A stretch of DNA of 64,000 nt, from the NCBI RefSeq assembly GCF_017676385.1, contig NZ_JAFFZN010000004.1, positions 1-64,000 of the forward strand, read 5' to 3'. Source of the stretch: Streptomyces spirodelae (lineage in GTDB: Bacteria > Actinomycetota > Actinomycetes > Streptomycetales > Streptomycetaceae). Positions 46,826-56,712 of this stretch are shown in pieces; within the stretch, counting starts at the first letter, position 1; each line of letters starts with the position of its first letter. Under the pieces are notes generated by a model that was not told the DNA's origin, did no database searches, and saw only the letters and a program-made list of their open reading frames with translations. A program made the translations under genes and the position numbers.

Positions 46826-47120
46826 GGCCGGCATCGAGGCATCCGTACCCGGCAGCGACGCACCGCCGCGTACGTGTGACCGCGCGTAGGCGACGGGGCT
46901 TGGCGCGTGGCCCGTCCGCCGAGGCGACCGCCGTCCGCTCAGGCCCGCCCGCCGCTCTCCTTTTCCATTCGTCGTCGTTTTTCCGGAAAACCGGCCGCTT
47001 CTGTGGCCAGTTTTCTCCGTCTTCTCACCGGCTCGTTCTTGCGAATGCTCCGGCAGCTCGATCGGTTTCCTGCTGCCGGACGAATTCCCTCGATGCGTGC
47101 CGCACCGAGGAAGGTTTTGC
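46826..47120 (+). promoter_or_regulatory. T-rich leader of the DEAD-box helicase gene
   Basis: The 295 bp before the helicase are richer in T than the surroundings (about 46960-47050). They contain the palindrome GTTTTCCGGAAAAC-like element near 46976-46990. Cold-induced helicase genes often have long structured leaders. No gene is visible here. Confidence 0.35.
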
Positions 47121-48560
47121 ATGAATCGCTCCACTCGCACCAACGACAGCTCTCACCGCTCCCGCAAGGGCGGTGCCCCCGGTTCCGGCCGGGGCCGCAA
47201 CGGCCGTCGTCCCGTCGCCTCCCGCCCCAGGGAGTTCGCCCTGCCGGTCAGCAGCACCGCGCCGCTTCCCGCCGTCGAGAAGTTCTCCGAGCTGGACCTG
47301 CCCGACCGGCTGAGCGCCGCGCTCCGCTCCGAAGGCATGACGGTGCCGTTCCCGATCCAGGCGGCGACACTGCCGAACTCACTGGCGGGGCGCGACGTTC
47401 TGGGCCGCGGCCGCACCGGCTCGGGCAAGACGCTCGCCTTCGGCCTCGCGCTGCTCGCCCGTACCGCGGGGCAGCGGGCCGAGGCCCGGCAGCCCCTCGC
47501 GCTCGTGCTCGTACCCACGCGGGAACTGGCGCAGCAGGTGACCGAGGCCCTGACCCCCTACGCCCGGTCGCTCCAACTCCGGCTCGCCACTGTGGTCGGC
47601 GGCATGTCGATCGGTCGTCAGGCGAACGCGCTGCGCAGCGGGAGCGAGGTCGTCGTCGCGACCCCCGGCAGGCTCAAGGACCTCATCGACCGGGGTGACT
47701 GCCGGCTGGACCAGGTCGCCATCACCGTCCTGGACGAAGCCGACCAGATGGCGGACATGGGGTTCATGCCCCAGGTGACCCAGCTGCTCGACCAGGTACG
47801 GCCCCAGGGGCAGCGGCTGCTCTTCTCCGCCACCCTGGACCGGAACGTCGACCGCCTGGTCCGCCGCTACCTGACCGATCCGGTGGTCCACTCCGTCGAC
47901 CCGTCCCAGGGGGCGGTCACCACGATGGAGCACCACGTGCTGCACGTACACGACGCCGACAAGCAGGCCACCGCAGTGGAGATCGCCGCCCGTGACGGGC
48001 GGGTGCTCATGTTCCTGGACACCAAGCACGCGGTGGACCGGTTGACCAAGCGGCTGCTGGCGGTGGGCGTACGCGCCTCGGCGCTGCACGGCGGCAAGTC
48101 CCAGTCCCAGCGCACCCGCACGCTCTCCCAGTTCAAGACCGGGCACGTCACCGTCCTGGTGGCCACCAATGTCGCAGCCCGCGGCATCCACGTCGACAAC
48201 CTCGACCTGGTCGTCAACGTCGACCCGCCCAGCGACCCCAAGGACTATCTGCACCGCGGCGGCCGCACGGCGCGTGCCGGTGAGTCCGGCACCGTCGTCA
48301 CGCTTGCCGTGCCCGACCAGCGCCGCAGCGTGGACCGTCTGATGGCGGACGCCGGTGTCGGGGCGCGGATGACCAAGGTCCGCTCCGGCGAGGCCGAGTT
48401 GAGCCGTATCACCGGTGCCCGGAAGCCGCCCGGCGTGCCGGTCACCATCGCGGCGCCGGTCGCCGAGCGGCCCAAGCGCACCGAAGCGGCCGCCCGCGGA
48501 CGGCGGAACAGGCCCGCCAGGGGGCGCCGCCGCCCGTCCTCCGGCGGCATCGCCGCGTAA
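47121..48560 (+). CDS. DEAD-box RNA helicase
   Basis: This 479-residue helicase has the Q motif (PFPIQAATLP), motif I (GRTGSGKT), Ia (PTRELAQQ), DEAD (VLDEADQM), SAT (FSATL), and C-terminal motifs V and VI (NVAARGIHV, YLHRGGRTARAGE). A basic Gly/Arg/Ser N-terminus and an Arg/Pro-rich C-terminal tail are typical of CsdA/RhlE-like RNA-binding extensions. It unwinds RNA, probably in ribosome assembly or mRNA decay in the cold. The ATG at 47121 follows GAGGAAGG. Confidence 0.94.
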   Translation: MNRSTRTNDSSHRSRKGGAPGSGRGRNGRRPVASRPREFALPVSSTAPLPAVEKFSELDLPDRLSAALRSEGMTVPFPIQAATLPNSLAGRDVLGRGRTGSGKTLAFGLALLARTAGQRAEARQPLALVLVPTRELAQQVTEALTPYARSLQLRLATVVGGMSIGRQANALRSGSEVVVATPGRLKDLIDRGDCRLDQVAITVLDEADQMADMGFMPQVTQLLDQVRPQGQRLLFSATLDRNVDRLVRRYLTDPVVHSVDPSQGAVTTMEHHVLHVHDADKQATAVEIAARDGRVLMFLDTKHAVDRLTKRLLAVGVRASALHGGKSQSQRTRTLSQFKTGHVTVLVATNVAARGIHVDNLDLVVNVDPPSDPKDYLHRGGRTARAGESGTVVTLAVPDQRRSVDRLMADAGVGARMTKVRSGEAELSRITGARKPPGVPVTIAAPVAERPKRTEAAARGRRNRPARGRRRPSSGGIAA

Positions 48561-48726
48561 GCTTCCCCAGCCGCGCTCGACGGGCCGGCCCCGCTCAGGG
48601 GGCCCGGCCCTGCGCAGCGGTCCGGTACGCGACCGGGTCGCAGGGGCCGGTCACAGCGGTCCGTCGCAGCGGCGCGCCACCCCGCGCGTCGCGGAGCCGG
48701 TACGCGGCCTTATACCATCAGCAGCC

Positions 48727-49101
48727 ATGTCGAATGCTGACGAGCTGCTCGTCGACATCGCCGCCATGGTGGAGTCGGAGCAAACCAATCAGATGTCTCT
48801 CACCGTCGTGGTGCACGGGGCTGTCATCACAGGCCGGCTGGCGCCGGAAGCGGTGTGGAGGCAGCGAGTGGCCGAGGTCCTGAGGGACTCGGACCGGCTG
48901 GGTCCCTTCGCCGGTACTTTCATGGCGGTACCGGACAGCACGGAGCCCCGGGACGCCGCCTCGCCGTCCTATCTGCACTTCCATGTGGCCAGGATTCTCC
49001 AGGGTCAGGTGGGCATCCCGGAAACGGGCGGGATGTACCGGATCGCGATCAAGGACGTGAGCGCCTGGACCGTCGGGGACCTCAGCTACTCCGACCAGTG
49101 A
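48727..49101 (+). CDS. Small protein, possibly gas vesicle accessory GvpU-like
   Basis: This 124-residue soluble protein starts with a helix (SNADELLVDIAAMVESEQ), then has a beta strand pair LTVVVHGAVITGRL, a helix, and a second beta region with YLHFHVARILQG. The order of elements resembles GvpU of Bacillus gas vesicle clusters, but no other gas vesicle gene is here, so the name is tentative. There is no ribosome site; a TATACC 9 nt before the ATG hints at a near-leaderless transcript. Confidence 0.55.
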   Translation: MSNADELLVDIAAMVESEQTNQMSLTVVVHGAVITGRLAPEAVWRQRVAEVLRDSDRLGPFAGTFMAVPDSTEPRDAASPSYLHFHVARILQGQVGIPETGGMYRIAIKDVSAWTVGDLSYSDQ

Positions 49102-49206
49102 AGGCTGCCTCTGAACGGCTGCCCCTGAACGGTCGCCTTTGACCGGCTGCCCCTGACCGGCGGTTGCCCACGGCGGCCGAGGGACGCCCCGTTCGGCCCG
49201 GTCCGC

Positions 49207-50169
49207 TCAGCTCTCCGCCTCGGCGGGGAGCGGGTGGGCCGGGTGCAGCCAGGCCGCCATGCCGCTACTGACGCATCCTGCTGTGACCTCCGCGTACCGG
49301 AGCAGGTCCGGCTCGGTCAGGATCTCCTCCCACTGGCCGGATGAGCCCCGGTGGAAGAATTCTCGGGGGTTGCGCCAGATGCCCGTCCCGGCCTCGGGGA
49401 CCAACTGGTCGGCCCGGCCGCGCATCGCCTCGAAAGTCGCCGCCCGCACCAGTTCGGGGAACCTCTCCTCCTCCACCGCGACACCCAGCCGCCGGGTCAG
49501 CCGGCGCATGCTCCCGGCCAGGTCGGACTTGAGGTCGTCGTAGTGCAGCAGCACCACGTTGCCGAGGTGCCGGGCCTCCCAGAACGTCCGCAGGTGGTGC
49601 AGCGTGAACCGCAGGCTCGCGGGCGCCTCGGCCACCGGGGTGCGGTCCTCGACCCAGCGCCGAAAGCCCGCAGCACCAGGCTCTGCGGCCTCCCGCACCC
49701 GCCTGGCCGCCTCCTCGGCTCCCTTCTCGCCGCCCGCCCGCGCGCGGGCGCGGGCGACGGCCGCCGGGTCCATGTTGGCCATGTGGTGCTGCATCGACAC
49801 CCCCACGTCGCGCGGGTCACGGCCCACGCACACATACGTCACGCGGGCGTCGTAGGGCAGCCCGTCCAGCGGGGTGTGCGACTTGACGAACCGGCGGTGC
49901 GGCTGCGCCGCGAGAGAGGCCAACACCTCGCCGTGGTCCCGGTAGCGGGCGTCCAGCCAGGGCGACATGGAGTCCAGGGGCTGCGGGAACTCGGCCGTGC
50001 CATGTATGAGAAGTGCGCAGATCATCTGTGTCCATGTGGTGCCGCACTTGGGCGGCGTACTGATCACTATGTCGCCCTCTCGGAACGGGAAGTCCGCCCA
50101 GCGTGCGCTGTCGAGGACGGGGGACCGGTACCGCACCACCGGACGATCGCCTGCCACTGTTTCCACCAC
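49207..50169 (-). CDS. PAPS-dependent sulfotransferase
   Basis: This 320-residue cytosolic-type sulfotransferase has the 5'-phosphosulfate loop TPPKCGTTWTQ near 39-49 and the 3'-phosphate motif YVCVGRDPRDVGVSM near 111-125. The C-terminal segment normally carrying RKGxxGDW is changed to HRGSSGQW. It transfers sulfate from PAPS to an alcohol or amine of a small molecule. No biosynthetic cluster adjoins it. Two GTG codons at 50169 and 50166 are possible starts; GGAGGAG lies 11 nt upstream. Confidence 0.9.
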   Translation of the reverse strand: MVETVAGDRPVVRYRSPVLDSARWADFPFREGDIVISTPPKCGTTWTQMICALLIHGTAEFPQPLDSMSPWLDARYRDHGEVLASLAAQPHRRFVKSHTPLDGLPYDARVTYVCVGRDPRDVGVSMQHHMANMDPAAVARARARAGGEKGAEEAARRVREAAEPGAAGFRRWVEDRTPVAEAPASLRFTLHHLRTFWEARHLGNVVLLHYDDLKSDLAGSMRRLTRRLGVAVEEERFPELVRAATFEAMRGRADQLVPEAGTGIWRNPREFFHRGSSGQWEEILTEPDLLRYAEVTAGCVSSGMAAWLHPAHPLPAEAES

Positions 50170-50457
50170 CCGGTCGTCAACTCCTCCCGCGCTGCGCTGT
50201 AGCAGCGTCTGTACGGACCGTACCCACCCTCGCGCGGGAAGGGGCGCTCGTCCATGGCGCCTCCGTTGCCGGTGCCCTCGTTCACGGCGTCTCCCTCCGG
50301 CCCCGGCCGAAGCCCGCTGACCGGACGCGCCCGCCCTCCTCTAGCCTGATGGGAGCCTGTGTGCTGCCGCAGTCGTACGGCGCTGCGGCGGCATGCCGCG
50401 CCCGGAGCGCACGCCACGCGCCGGGCGCTCGGACAGCACACGACCACGGGAGTGCGG

Positions 50458-52749
50458 GTGTCGCGCAACGCGAACGAAGGTGTCCCTGAGACGGAACGGG
50501 AGGAGAACGCGCCAGACCGCGCGCCCGGCTCGCCGAAAACCCCCGCCCGCCGGGGCACATGGCGCCAGGCGCGCTGGGTGGGCTTCGCCCGGCCGGTGGC
50601 GGCGGTACTGGCGGCGGTGTGCGTGACGGTGCTGGCGACGGTTGGCACGCTGCGCAACACGGTCCTGGACCGCGGCTTCTACCAGCAGGTGCTGGACGAC
50701 GAACGGGCGTACGACCGGCTCTACGACGAGGTGCTCGTCGACCCCGAGGCCCGGCCGGTCACCAGCAGCCTGCTGGCGCGGCTCCCGGTACCCGGCGCTG
50801 TGGTGACGGCGAACCTGAAGACCGTCCTGCCCCCGGCGACCGTACGGGAGCTCACGGATGAACAGATCGGGGCCGTCACCGGCTATCTGCGCGGCGACAC
50901 CGACACCCTGGCTCTCTCGGTCGACCTCACCCCCGTGCTGGCGAACGTGGACAAGCTCGCGGACGTGTACCTCGGGGGGCTGGTCTCCGAGGCGCAGGGC
51001 CGGGAGAAGGTCGACCTCCCGGCAGCACAGAAGCGCATCGAGGCTGCTGTCGACGACGTCGCGGCCGGCCGGCGGCCGGCGGATCTGCCCACCGTCGAGC
51101 TGAGCGACCGGGCCGCGGAAAACGTCAGCACCTTTCTGCTCTCCCGCGTTCCCGAGAGCGAACGCGACGCGCTCAGGCCGCAGGTCGAAGGAGCGCTCCG
51201 GGTGGGCGACGTGGCTACGGCGCTGGCCGCGGTCGGCCCGCATGTGGTCGGCGGACGGGCGGGCGCCGGTGCCGAGGAGGGCGAACAGGAACTGCTGCGC
51301 ATCACCGAGGGTGGCCGGTGGAACGTTGTGGAGGACCTGGAGAGCGCCGGGATGCACACCGGCGCGCTGAAGTCCGCGCGGAGCATCACCCACACCCTGG
51401 GATGGGTCTACACCCTCGCCGTCGTCGTCGGCGTACTCTCCGTCGCCTTCCTGTGGGTCACAGGACCGCGCCGCAGGCTCCGGCGGCTGCGCGCCATCGG
51501 CTGGAGCCTCGCCGCGGGCGGCGGCCTGACGGCCGCGCTCTTCGGGGCGGTCCGCTGGAAGGCGGACGGCATGTGGGGGGAGGCGCCCGGCTCCTGGCCG
51601 CCGTCGCTCGCCGCCCTGGTGGAAGACCTGGAGAAGTCGGCGCTGGAGACCCTGACGACCGCCGGGCTCGTCGCCGCACTGATTCCGCTGGCCGTCGGGG
51701 TGCTGCTGGCCGCCCTGTCCTCCGTACGGCGGCGGCCCAGGGCCGCGCGATCCCTGACCGCACGCGGCCGCACCTGGCTGCTGGCCGCGATGTCCGCCGT
51801 CACCGCCACCGCCGTGGTGCTGGGCGTCACCTTCGTCCCCGCGACGGCGAGCGGCACCCAGGAGCTGCACTGCAACGGCTCGGTCCACGCCTGCGAGCTG
51901 CGCTACGACCAGGCCGCCTACCTCGCCACCCACAACTCGATGTCGACGACCGCCGACCGCTTCATCAGCCCGCTCCAGGACGGTGACATCACCGCCCAGC
52001 TCGAAGGCGGTGCCCGGGCGCTGCTCGTGGACACCCACACCTGGGAGCGGCCCGACCAGATCGCGGAGCGGATGAAACTCTCCGAGTTCGCGCCGGAGAT
52101 GCGGGACCGGGTCACGGGGCTGATCGACAAGGCCCACCCCTCACGGCCGGGGCTGTGGCTGTGCCACGCCGTCTGCCGCGGCGGTGCCGTCCCGCTCGTC
52201 GACACCCTGCGCGACATCCGCTCCTGGCTCGACGAGCACCCGGGCGAGGTGGTGACGCTGATCGTCCAGGACGGCATCTCCGGCGAGCAGACGGCGTCCG
52301 CGTTCCGGAAGGCCGGGCTGGGCCGTCTCCTGTTCACCCCCGACGACGACCCCCAGGCGCAGTGGCCGACGCTGGGCGAGATGGTCAAGGATGACAAGCG
52401 CCTGGTGGTCTTCGCGGAGCACGCCGACGGCCCGGCCGACTGGTACCGCAACTTCTACCGGTACGGCATGGAGACGCCCTACGCCTTCTCGGCGCCCGAG
52501 GACATGAACTGCGTCCCCAACCGCGGCGGGAGGAACAAGAAGCTCTTCCTGATGAACCACTTCGTCACCCGGGCAGGGGGCAGCAGGATCGACGCCAGAA
52601 AGGTCAACGCGAAGGACTTCGTGCTCGACCGTGCCCGGCACTGCGAGGCCGCGCGCGGAAATCCGGTCAACTTCGTCGCCGTCGACTTCGCCAACCTCGG
52701 TGACGCCGCGGGCGCCGTCGAAGCGCTCAACGCGGCACGCGAACCGTAG
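50458..52749 (+). CDS. Membrane-anchored PI-PLC-like phosphodiesterase
   Basis: The 763-residue protein has an N-terminal helix (about 43-65), a 230-residue polar domain, and four helices in the middle (LGWVYTLAVVVGVLSVAFLW and following). The C-terminal 300-residue part carries the PI-PLC X fold: YLATHNSMS with the first catalytic His, and ALLVDTHTW with another. The C-terminal enzyme should face outside. The substrate is unknown, probably a phosphodiester lipid or glycerophosphodiester. The start is uncertain; I chose the GTG at 50458 with GGGAG 6 nt upstream. Confidence 0.8.
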   Translation: MSRNANEGVPETEREENAPDRAPGSPKTPARRGTWRQARWVGFARPVAAVLAAVCVTVLATVGTLRNTVLDRGFYQQVLDDERAYDRLYDEVLVDPEARPVTSSLLARLPVPGAVVTANLKTVLPPATVRELTDEQIGAVTGYLRGDTDTLALSVDLTPVLANVDKLADVYLGGLVSEAQGREKVDLPAAQKRIEAAVDDVAAGRRPADLPTVELSDRAAENVSTFLLSRVPESERDALRPQVEGALRVGDVATALAAVGPHVVGGRAGAGAEEGEQELLRITEGGRWNVVEDLESAGMHTGALKSARSITHTLGWVYTLAVVVGVLSVAFLWVTGPRRRLRRLRAIGWSLAAGGGLTAALFGAVRWKADGMWGEAPGSWPPSLAALVEDLEKSALETLTTAGLVAALIPLAVGVLLAALSSVRRRPRAARSLTARGRTWLLAAMSAVTATAVVLGVTFVPATASGTQELHCNGSVHACELRYDQAAYLATHNSMSTTADRFISPLQDGDITAQLEGGARALLVDTHTWERPDQIAERMKLSEFAPEMRDRVTGLIDKAHPSRPGLWLCHAVCRGGAVPLVDTLRDIRSWLDEHPGEVVTLIVQDGISGEQTASAFRKAGLGRLLFTPDDDPQAQWPTLGEMVKDDKRLVVFAEHADGPADWYRNFYRYGMETPYAFSAPEDMNCVPNRGGRNKKLFLMNHFVTRAGGSRIDARKVNAKDFVLDRARHCEAARGNPVNFVAVDFANLGDAAGAVEALNAAREP

Positions 52750-52944
52750 CGGTCCCGTGCGGCCACGAGCCCTGGGGACAAGGGGCCGGGCCGCTTCAGC
52801 GGCACGAAAAGAAAAGAGGCAAGGAGAACCACTCCCTGCCACTCTCAACCTATAGCGCACCGGGGGGCTTGCGGCAAGAGCCCGGGGAGGGCGCAGGATT
52901 GTCGCTCCCGGCGGGGAGGCCGGGAGAAATGGGGGATTCGCGGC

Positions 52945-54186
52945 ATGCGTATGGTGTTGACGACTTGGGGTTCGCGCGGGGACGTCGAACCGGTGGCGGG
53001 GCTCGCGGTGCGGCTGCGGGAGCTGGGGGTGGAGGTGCGGGTGTGCGCGCCGCCGGACGAGGAGTTCGCGGCGCTGCTCGGCGGTGTCGGCGTGCCGCTG
53101 GTGCCGCTCGGTCCGACGGTGCAATCGGTGGTGACCGGCGCGAGGCCGCCGTCGGCGGCGGACGCCTTCCGGCTCGCGCCCCAGTTGGTCGCCGCGCGGT
53201 TCGACACGCTCATGACGGCGGCAGAGGGGTGTGACGCACTGCTGGCGACCGGTCTCATGCCGGCCGGCGCGCGTTCGGTGGCCGAGAAGCTGGGCATCCC
53301 CTACGTGTTCGCCTGCTTCCATCCGTTCGGGCTGCCGTCCCGTCACCTGCCTCCGATGCAGCGGCCGGGCAAGCCCTCTCCGGAGGGCGAGAAGGACATC
53401 AAGGCGCTGTGGGCGCAGGACGCCGAGCGCGTGAACGGGCTGTACGGCGAGGCGCTCAACAGCCACCGCGCTGCGATCGGGCTGCCTCCGGTGGACAACG
53501 TCCGCGACTACGTTCTCACCGACCGGCCATGGCTGGCGGCAGAGCCGGTGCTGGGCCCGTGGCAGGAGATGACGGACCTGGACCTCGTGCCGACGGGGGC
53601 GTGGGTGCTGCCGGACGAACGCCCGCTCCCGGACGGGCTGGAGGCGTTCCTGGAAGCCGGAGAGCCGCCCGTGTACGTCGGCTTCGGCAGTATGGCTCTG
53701 CACACCGCGCGGGACATGGCGCGGGTGGCCATCGAGGCGGTCCGGGCGCACGGCCGCCGCGTGCTCCTCGCCCGGGGCTGGGCCGACCTGGCCCTGATCG
53801 ACGACCGGGACGACTGCTTCGTCGTCGGCGAGGTCAACCATCAGTCGCTGTTCGGGCGGGTGGCTGCTGTCGTGCACCACGGCGGCGCCGGCACCACGAC
53901 CACGGCGGTGCGGGCCGGCGTGCCCCAGGTGGCGGTACCCCAGATCGCGGACCAGCCGCATTGGGCCGCGCGTATCGCCGAATTGGGTATCGGCTCCGCA
54001 CACGACGGCCCGACGCCGACCTTCGAGTCGCTTTCGGCGGCGCTCACCACGGCTCTGAGCCCCGGAACCCGGGCCCGGGCGAGGGCCGTGGCCGGGGAGA
54101 TCCGTACCGACGGGACGACGGTGGCTGCGGAAATGCTGCTCGACGCGGTGAGCCGGGACAGGTCGTCGGCGTCCGCGTCCGCGTGA
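52945..54186 (+). CDS. GT1-family UDP/NDP-sugar glycosyltransferase
   Basis: This 413-residue GT-B enzyme has the N-terminal acceptor domain starting TTWGSRGDVEPVAGLAVRL and the donor signature VVHHGGAGTTTTAVRAGVPQ followed by PQIADQPHWAARI. It resembles antibiotic and sterol glycosyltransferases of the GtfB/UGT type. The acceptor is unknown; the neighbours do not form a clear pathway. The ribosome site before the ATG at 52945 is weak (GGGGGA). Confidence 0.9.
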   Translation: MRMVLTTWGSRGDVEPVAGLAVRLRELGVEVRVCAPPDEEFAALLGGVGVPLVPLGPTVQSVVTGARPPSAADAFRLAPQLVAARFDTLMTAAEGCDALLATGLMPAGARSVAEKLGIPYVFACFHPFGLPSRHLPPMQRPGKPSPEGEKDIKALWAQDAERVNGLYGEALNSHRAAIGLPPVDNVRDYVLTDRPWLAAEPVLGPWQEMTDLDLVPTGAWVLPDERPLPDGLEAFLEAGEPPVYVGFGSMALHTARDMARVAIEAVRAHGRRVLLARGWADLALIDDRDDCFVVGEVNHQSLFGRVAAVVHHGGAGTTTTAVRAGVPQVAVPQIADQPHWAARIAELGIGSAHDGPTPTFESLSAALTTALSPGTRARARAVAGEIRTDGTTVAAEMLLDAVSRDRSSASASA

Positions 54187-54283
54187 GCCATCCGGAATCG
54201 CCGAGCCGGGGACGAGGCACCGCGGGCGCTGTGCCGTCCCCGGCGCCGGACGACCCCCGTTCCCAGACGCCGGACCGGGGGCC

Positions 54284-54622
54284 TCAGCCTCGCGGGCAGC
54301 GGGCAGGCTCCCCGGCTCCCAGCAGCTCGGGGATGCGCGTGGGCAGCAGCGGCACGAGCCGGGACAGCCATTCCCGCTCCGTCGGCACATCGTCGGCCCC
54401 GCCCCGCGTCAGCGGCAGCCGCACGGCCTTGTCTTCGCCCAGTCGGTAGACGGCATTGACCGTGCCGCCGGACCGCCGGCGCGCGATCGCCGCACCCGTC
54501 CACTGCGGGAACTGTCCGCCGATCATTCGCCGCACGAGGCCGTCGTCGACCGGACAGGGGCCGGGATGCGTGCCGAGGTGCGTATGCCCGGTGCTCGTGG
54601 ACGTCATCCGGAAACCGGACAC
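54284..54622 (-). pseudogene. Truncated aminoglycoside phosphotransferase-family gene
   Basis: The frame matches only the N-terminal lobe of APH/choline-kinase-like proteins: VDDGLVRRMIGGQFPQWTG, SGGTVNAVYRLGEDKAVRLP and EREWLSRLVPLLPT, ending ELLGAGEPA then CPRG and stop. The catalytic HxD and DxD loops, normally 100 residues later, are absent and not found downstream in any frame. This is a deletion remnant next to the glycosyltransferase gene end. Confidence 0.75.
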
Positions 54623-54697
54623 CGTGCGCCGACGGACGTCAAAGGGCTTTCAACCCGGCCCGGACACCTCGGCAACCCGCTAGGCCGTGCGGGGAAG

Positions 54698-56278
54698 TCA
54701 CCACCTCCCCGAGTCGTCCATGGGCGGCGCGGGGGAGGGGGGCGGGACGTTCTGGGTCCCCGGCGCCGCCTGCGGGGCGGCGTCGGTCAGCGCGACGTTG
54801 CTCCAGTCGAGCGTCGGGCGGCGGCCGACGAACTTGCCGAAGACCAGCGCCGCGGCGGTGGCGGCGACCACGCCCGGCACCATCTCGTAGATGCCGGACT
54901 CCAGTGGGCCGAGGAGCGGGTCGATCTGCTTCCACAGCAGCACGGTGAGGGCTCCGGTGACCATTCCGGCCTTCGCCCCGGCCGCTGTCATGCGCGGCCA
55001 GAACAGCGACAGGAGGATCACCGGCCCGAAGGCCGAGCCGAATCCCGCCCAGGCGTACGCGACGATGTCGAGGACGCCGCCGCCGCTCAGCGCGATCACA
55101 TAGGCGATCAGCGCCACTGCCAGCACGCTCAGCCGCCCGATCAGCAGCAGTGTCGTATCGGAGGCACGCCGGTTGAGGAACGCCCGGTAGAGGTCCTCGG
55201 TGAGCGAGGTGGCCGAGACCAGCAGTTGGCTGTCCACGGTGGATTTGATGGCTGCCAGTACGGCCACCAGCAGGACCCCGGCGACCCAGGGGGAGGTCAG
55301 GTGGGCGGACAGCGTGATGATGACCGTCTCCGGGTTCGAGAGCGGTTTGTCGAGCGCGACGATTCCGGTGAGACCGATCAGCGAGGCACCCGCCAGGACG
55401 ACGATCACCCAGCTGACGCCCAGGCGGCGGGCCAGCGGTATGTCCCGCGTGCTGCGGATGCTCATGAAGCGGGTCAGGATGTGGGGCTGGCCGAAGTAGC
55501 CGAGCCCCCACGCGAGCAGGGAGATCAGCGCGACGGCCCCGAGCGGCTCGCCCGCCGTCCACTTCTTCTCCGCGAAGGATGCCTCGGCTCCCGGGTCGAG
55601 CAGCGCGGGAGTGACCGCGTCGAGGTCGCTCTGCAGCGCCTCGAAGCCGCCGAGCTGCCAGAGGGTGATCGCGGGGAGGGCGACGGCGGTGAGGATCATC
55701 AGCGTGCCCTGGATGGAGTGGCTGACGCTCAGGGCCCGGAACCCGCCGAGGATGGTGTAGATGACGATCACCACGGCGAAGACGGTCAGCCCTAGCTCGA
55801 ATCCGGCGCCGAAGATCTCGTCGGCCAGCAGCCCGCAGGCGACCAGCCCGCTGGCGACGTAGACGGTGAAGAAGACGACGGTGACGGTCGCCGAGAGGAG
55901 CCGGATCACTCTGCTGCGGTCCTCGAACCGTTCCTCGAGATATGAGGGCAGGGTCACAGCGCCGACCCGCTCGGTGTAGACGCGCAGGCGGGGAGCGACG
56001 AGGCGCCAGTTGAGATACGTGCCGACGATCAGGCCCGCGGCGATCCAGGTGGCGCCTATTCCCGCCGCGTACACGGCGCCCGGCAGACCCAGGAAGAGCC
56101 AGCCGGACATGTCGGCGGCTCCGGCGGACAGGGCGGCCACCGGAGCGGTGAGCTTACGACTGCCGACCGTGAAGTCGTCGAATGTGGTCGTTTCCTCATG
56201 CGTCACGACGCCGACCATGACCATCGCAATCAGAAAGACTCCGAATGTGATCATGACTGGGACGGTCAGGGCGATCAT
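54698..56278 (-). CDS. putP: Sodium/proline symporter, PutP family
   Basis: This 526-residue membrane protein has 13 predicted helices of the sodium:solute symporter family. It shows GAADMSGWLFLGLPGAVYAAG in the substrate/Na+ site region, the GGFRALSVSH segment and AILAAIKSTVDSQLL-like helix VLAAIKSTVDSQLLV, typical of PutP. It imports proline with Na+. The C-terminal 30 residues are Pro-rich. ATG at 56278 with AGGAG 8 nt upstream; longer extensions lack a site. No proline-use genes adjoin. Confidence 0.9.
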   Translation of the reverse strand: MIALTVPVMITFGVFLIAMVMVGVVTHEETTTFDDFTVGSRKLTAPVAALSAGAADMSGWLFLGLPGAVYAAGIGATWIAAGLIVGTYLNWRLVAPRLRVYTERVGAVTLPSYLEERFEDRSRVIRLLSATVTVVFFTVYVASGLVACGLLADEIFGAGFELGLTVFAVVIVIYTILGGFRALSVSHSIQGTLMILTAVALPAITLWQLGGFEALQSDLDAVTPALLDPGAEASFAEKKWTAGEPLGAVALISLLAWGLGYFGQPHILTRFMSIRSTRDIPLARRLGVSWVIVVLAGASLIGLTGIVALDKPLSNPETVIITLSAHLTSPWVAGVLLVAVLAAIKSTVDSQLLVSATSLTEDLYRAFLNRRASDTTLLLIGRLSVLAVALIAYVIALSGGGVLDIVAYAWAGFGSAFGPVILLSLFWPRMTAAGAKAGMVTGALTVLLWKQIDPLLGPLESGIYEMVPGVVAATAAALVFGKFVGRRPTLDWSNVALTDAAPQAAPGTQNVPPPSPAPPMDDSGRW

Positions 56279-56712
56279 GCGTATTACTCCTGTGTTGCGG
56301 AAGCGACCCTTGGCATATGCGTATGCGGCCACACTCGGGCAGGGAGAGGCTGGAGCTTAAGAAGGGGCAGCGCTTACTGGCGAGAGAATGCGACACACGA
56401 AGCCGTGATCGGTTCCGGATCGTGATACAAGCGCGGCTCTCCATTCCTGCCGCGCCTCACCGGCCCGCCGCCCACCCGGCTGACGGGCCGCCCGATTCGC
56501 CGAGATCCGGGGGAGTCCTGCTCGATCTTCAGCGCATCCATTGAATATCGATGGGAACCCCTCGACAGTCGGTGGATGCATCATTTCTTCACAGCGCCCC
56601 TGCCGGGTGGGCACAAGAGGGCTCCCCGGCGCCTGCGCGCCGCCTTCCGCTCGGCGGCGACGGGGGCGATCATCGCGCCGAGACGGGAAGCAACCAGGTC
56701 GAGGAGTCACGG
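56279..56712. other. Divergent intergenic region
   Basis: This 434-bp region holds promoters for putP (leftwards) and the phosphatase gene (rightwards). A slightly A/T-richer patch with GAATATCGAT at about 56540-56550 may be part of the rightward promoter. I see no repeats or small genes. Confidence 0.4.
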
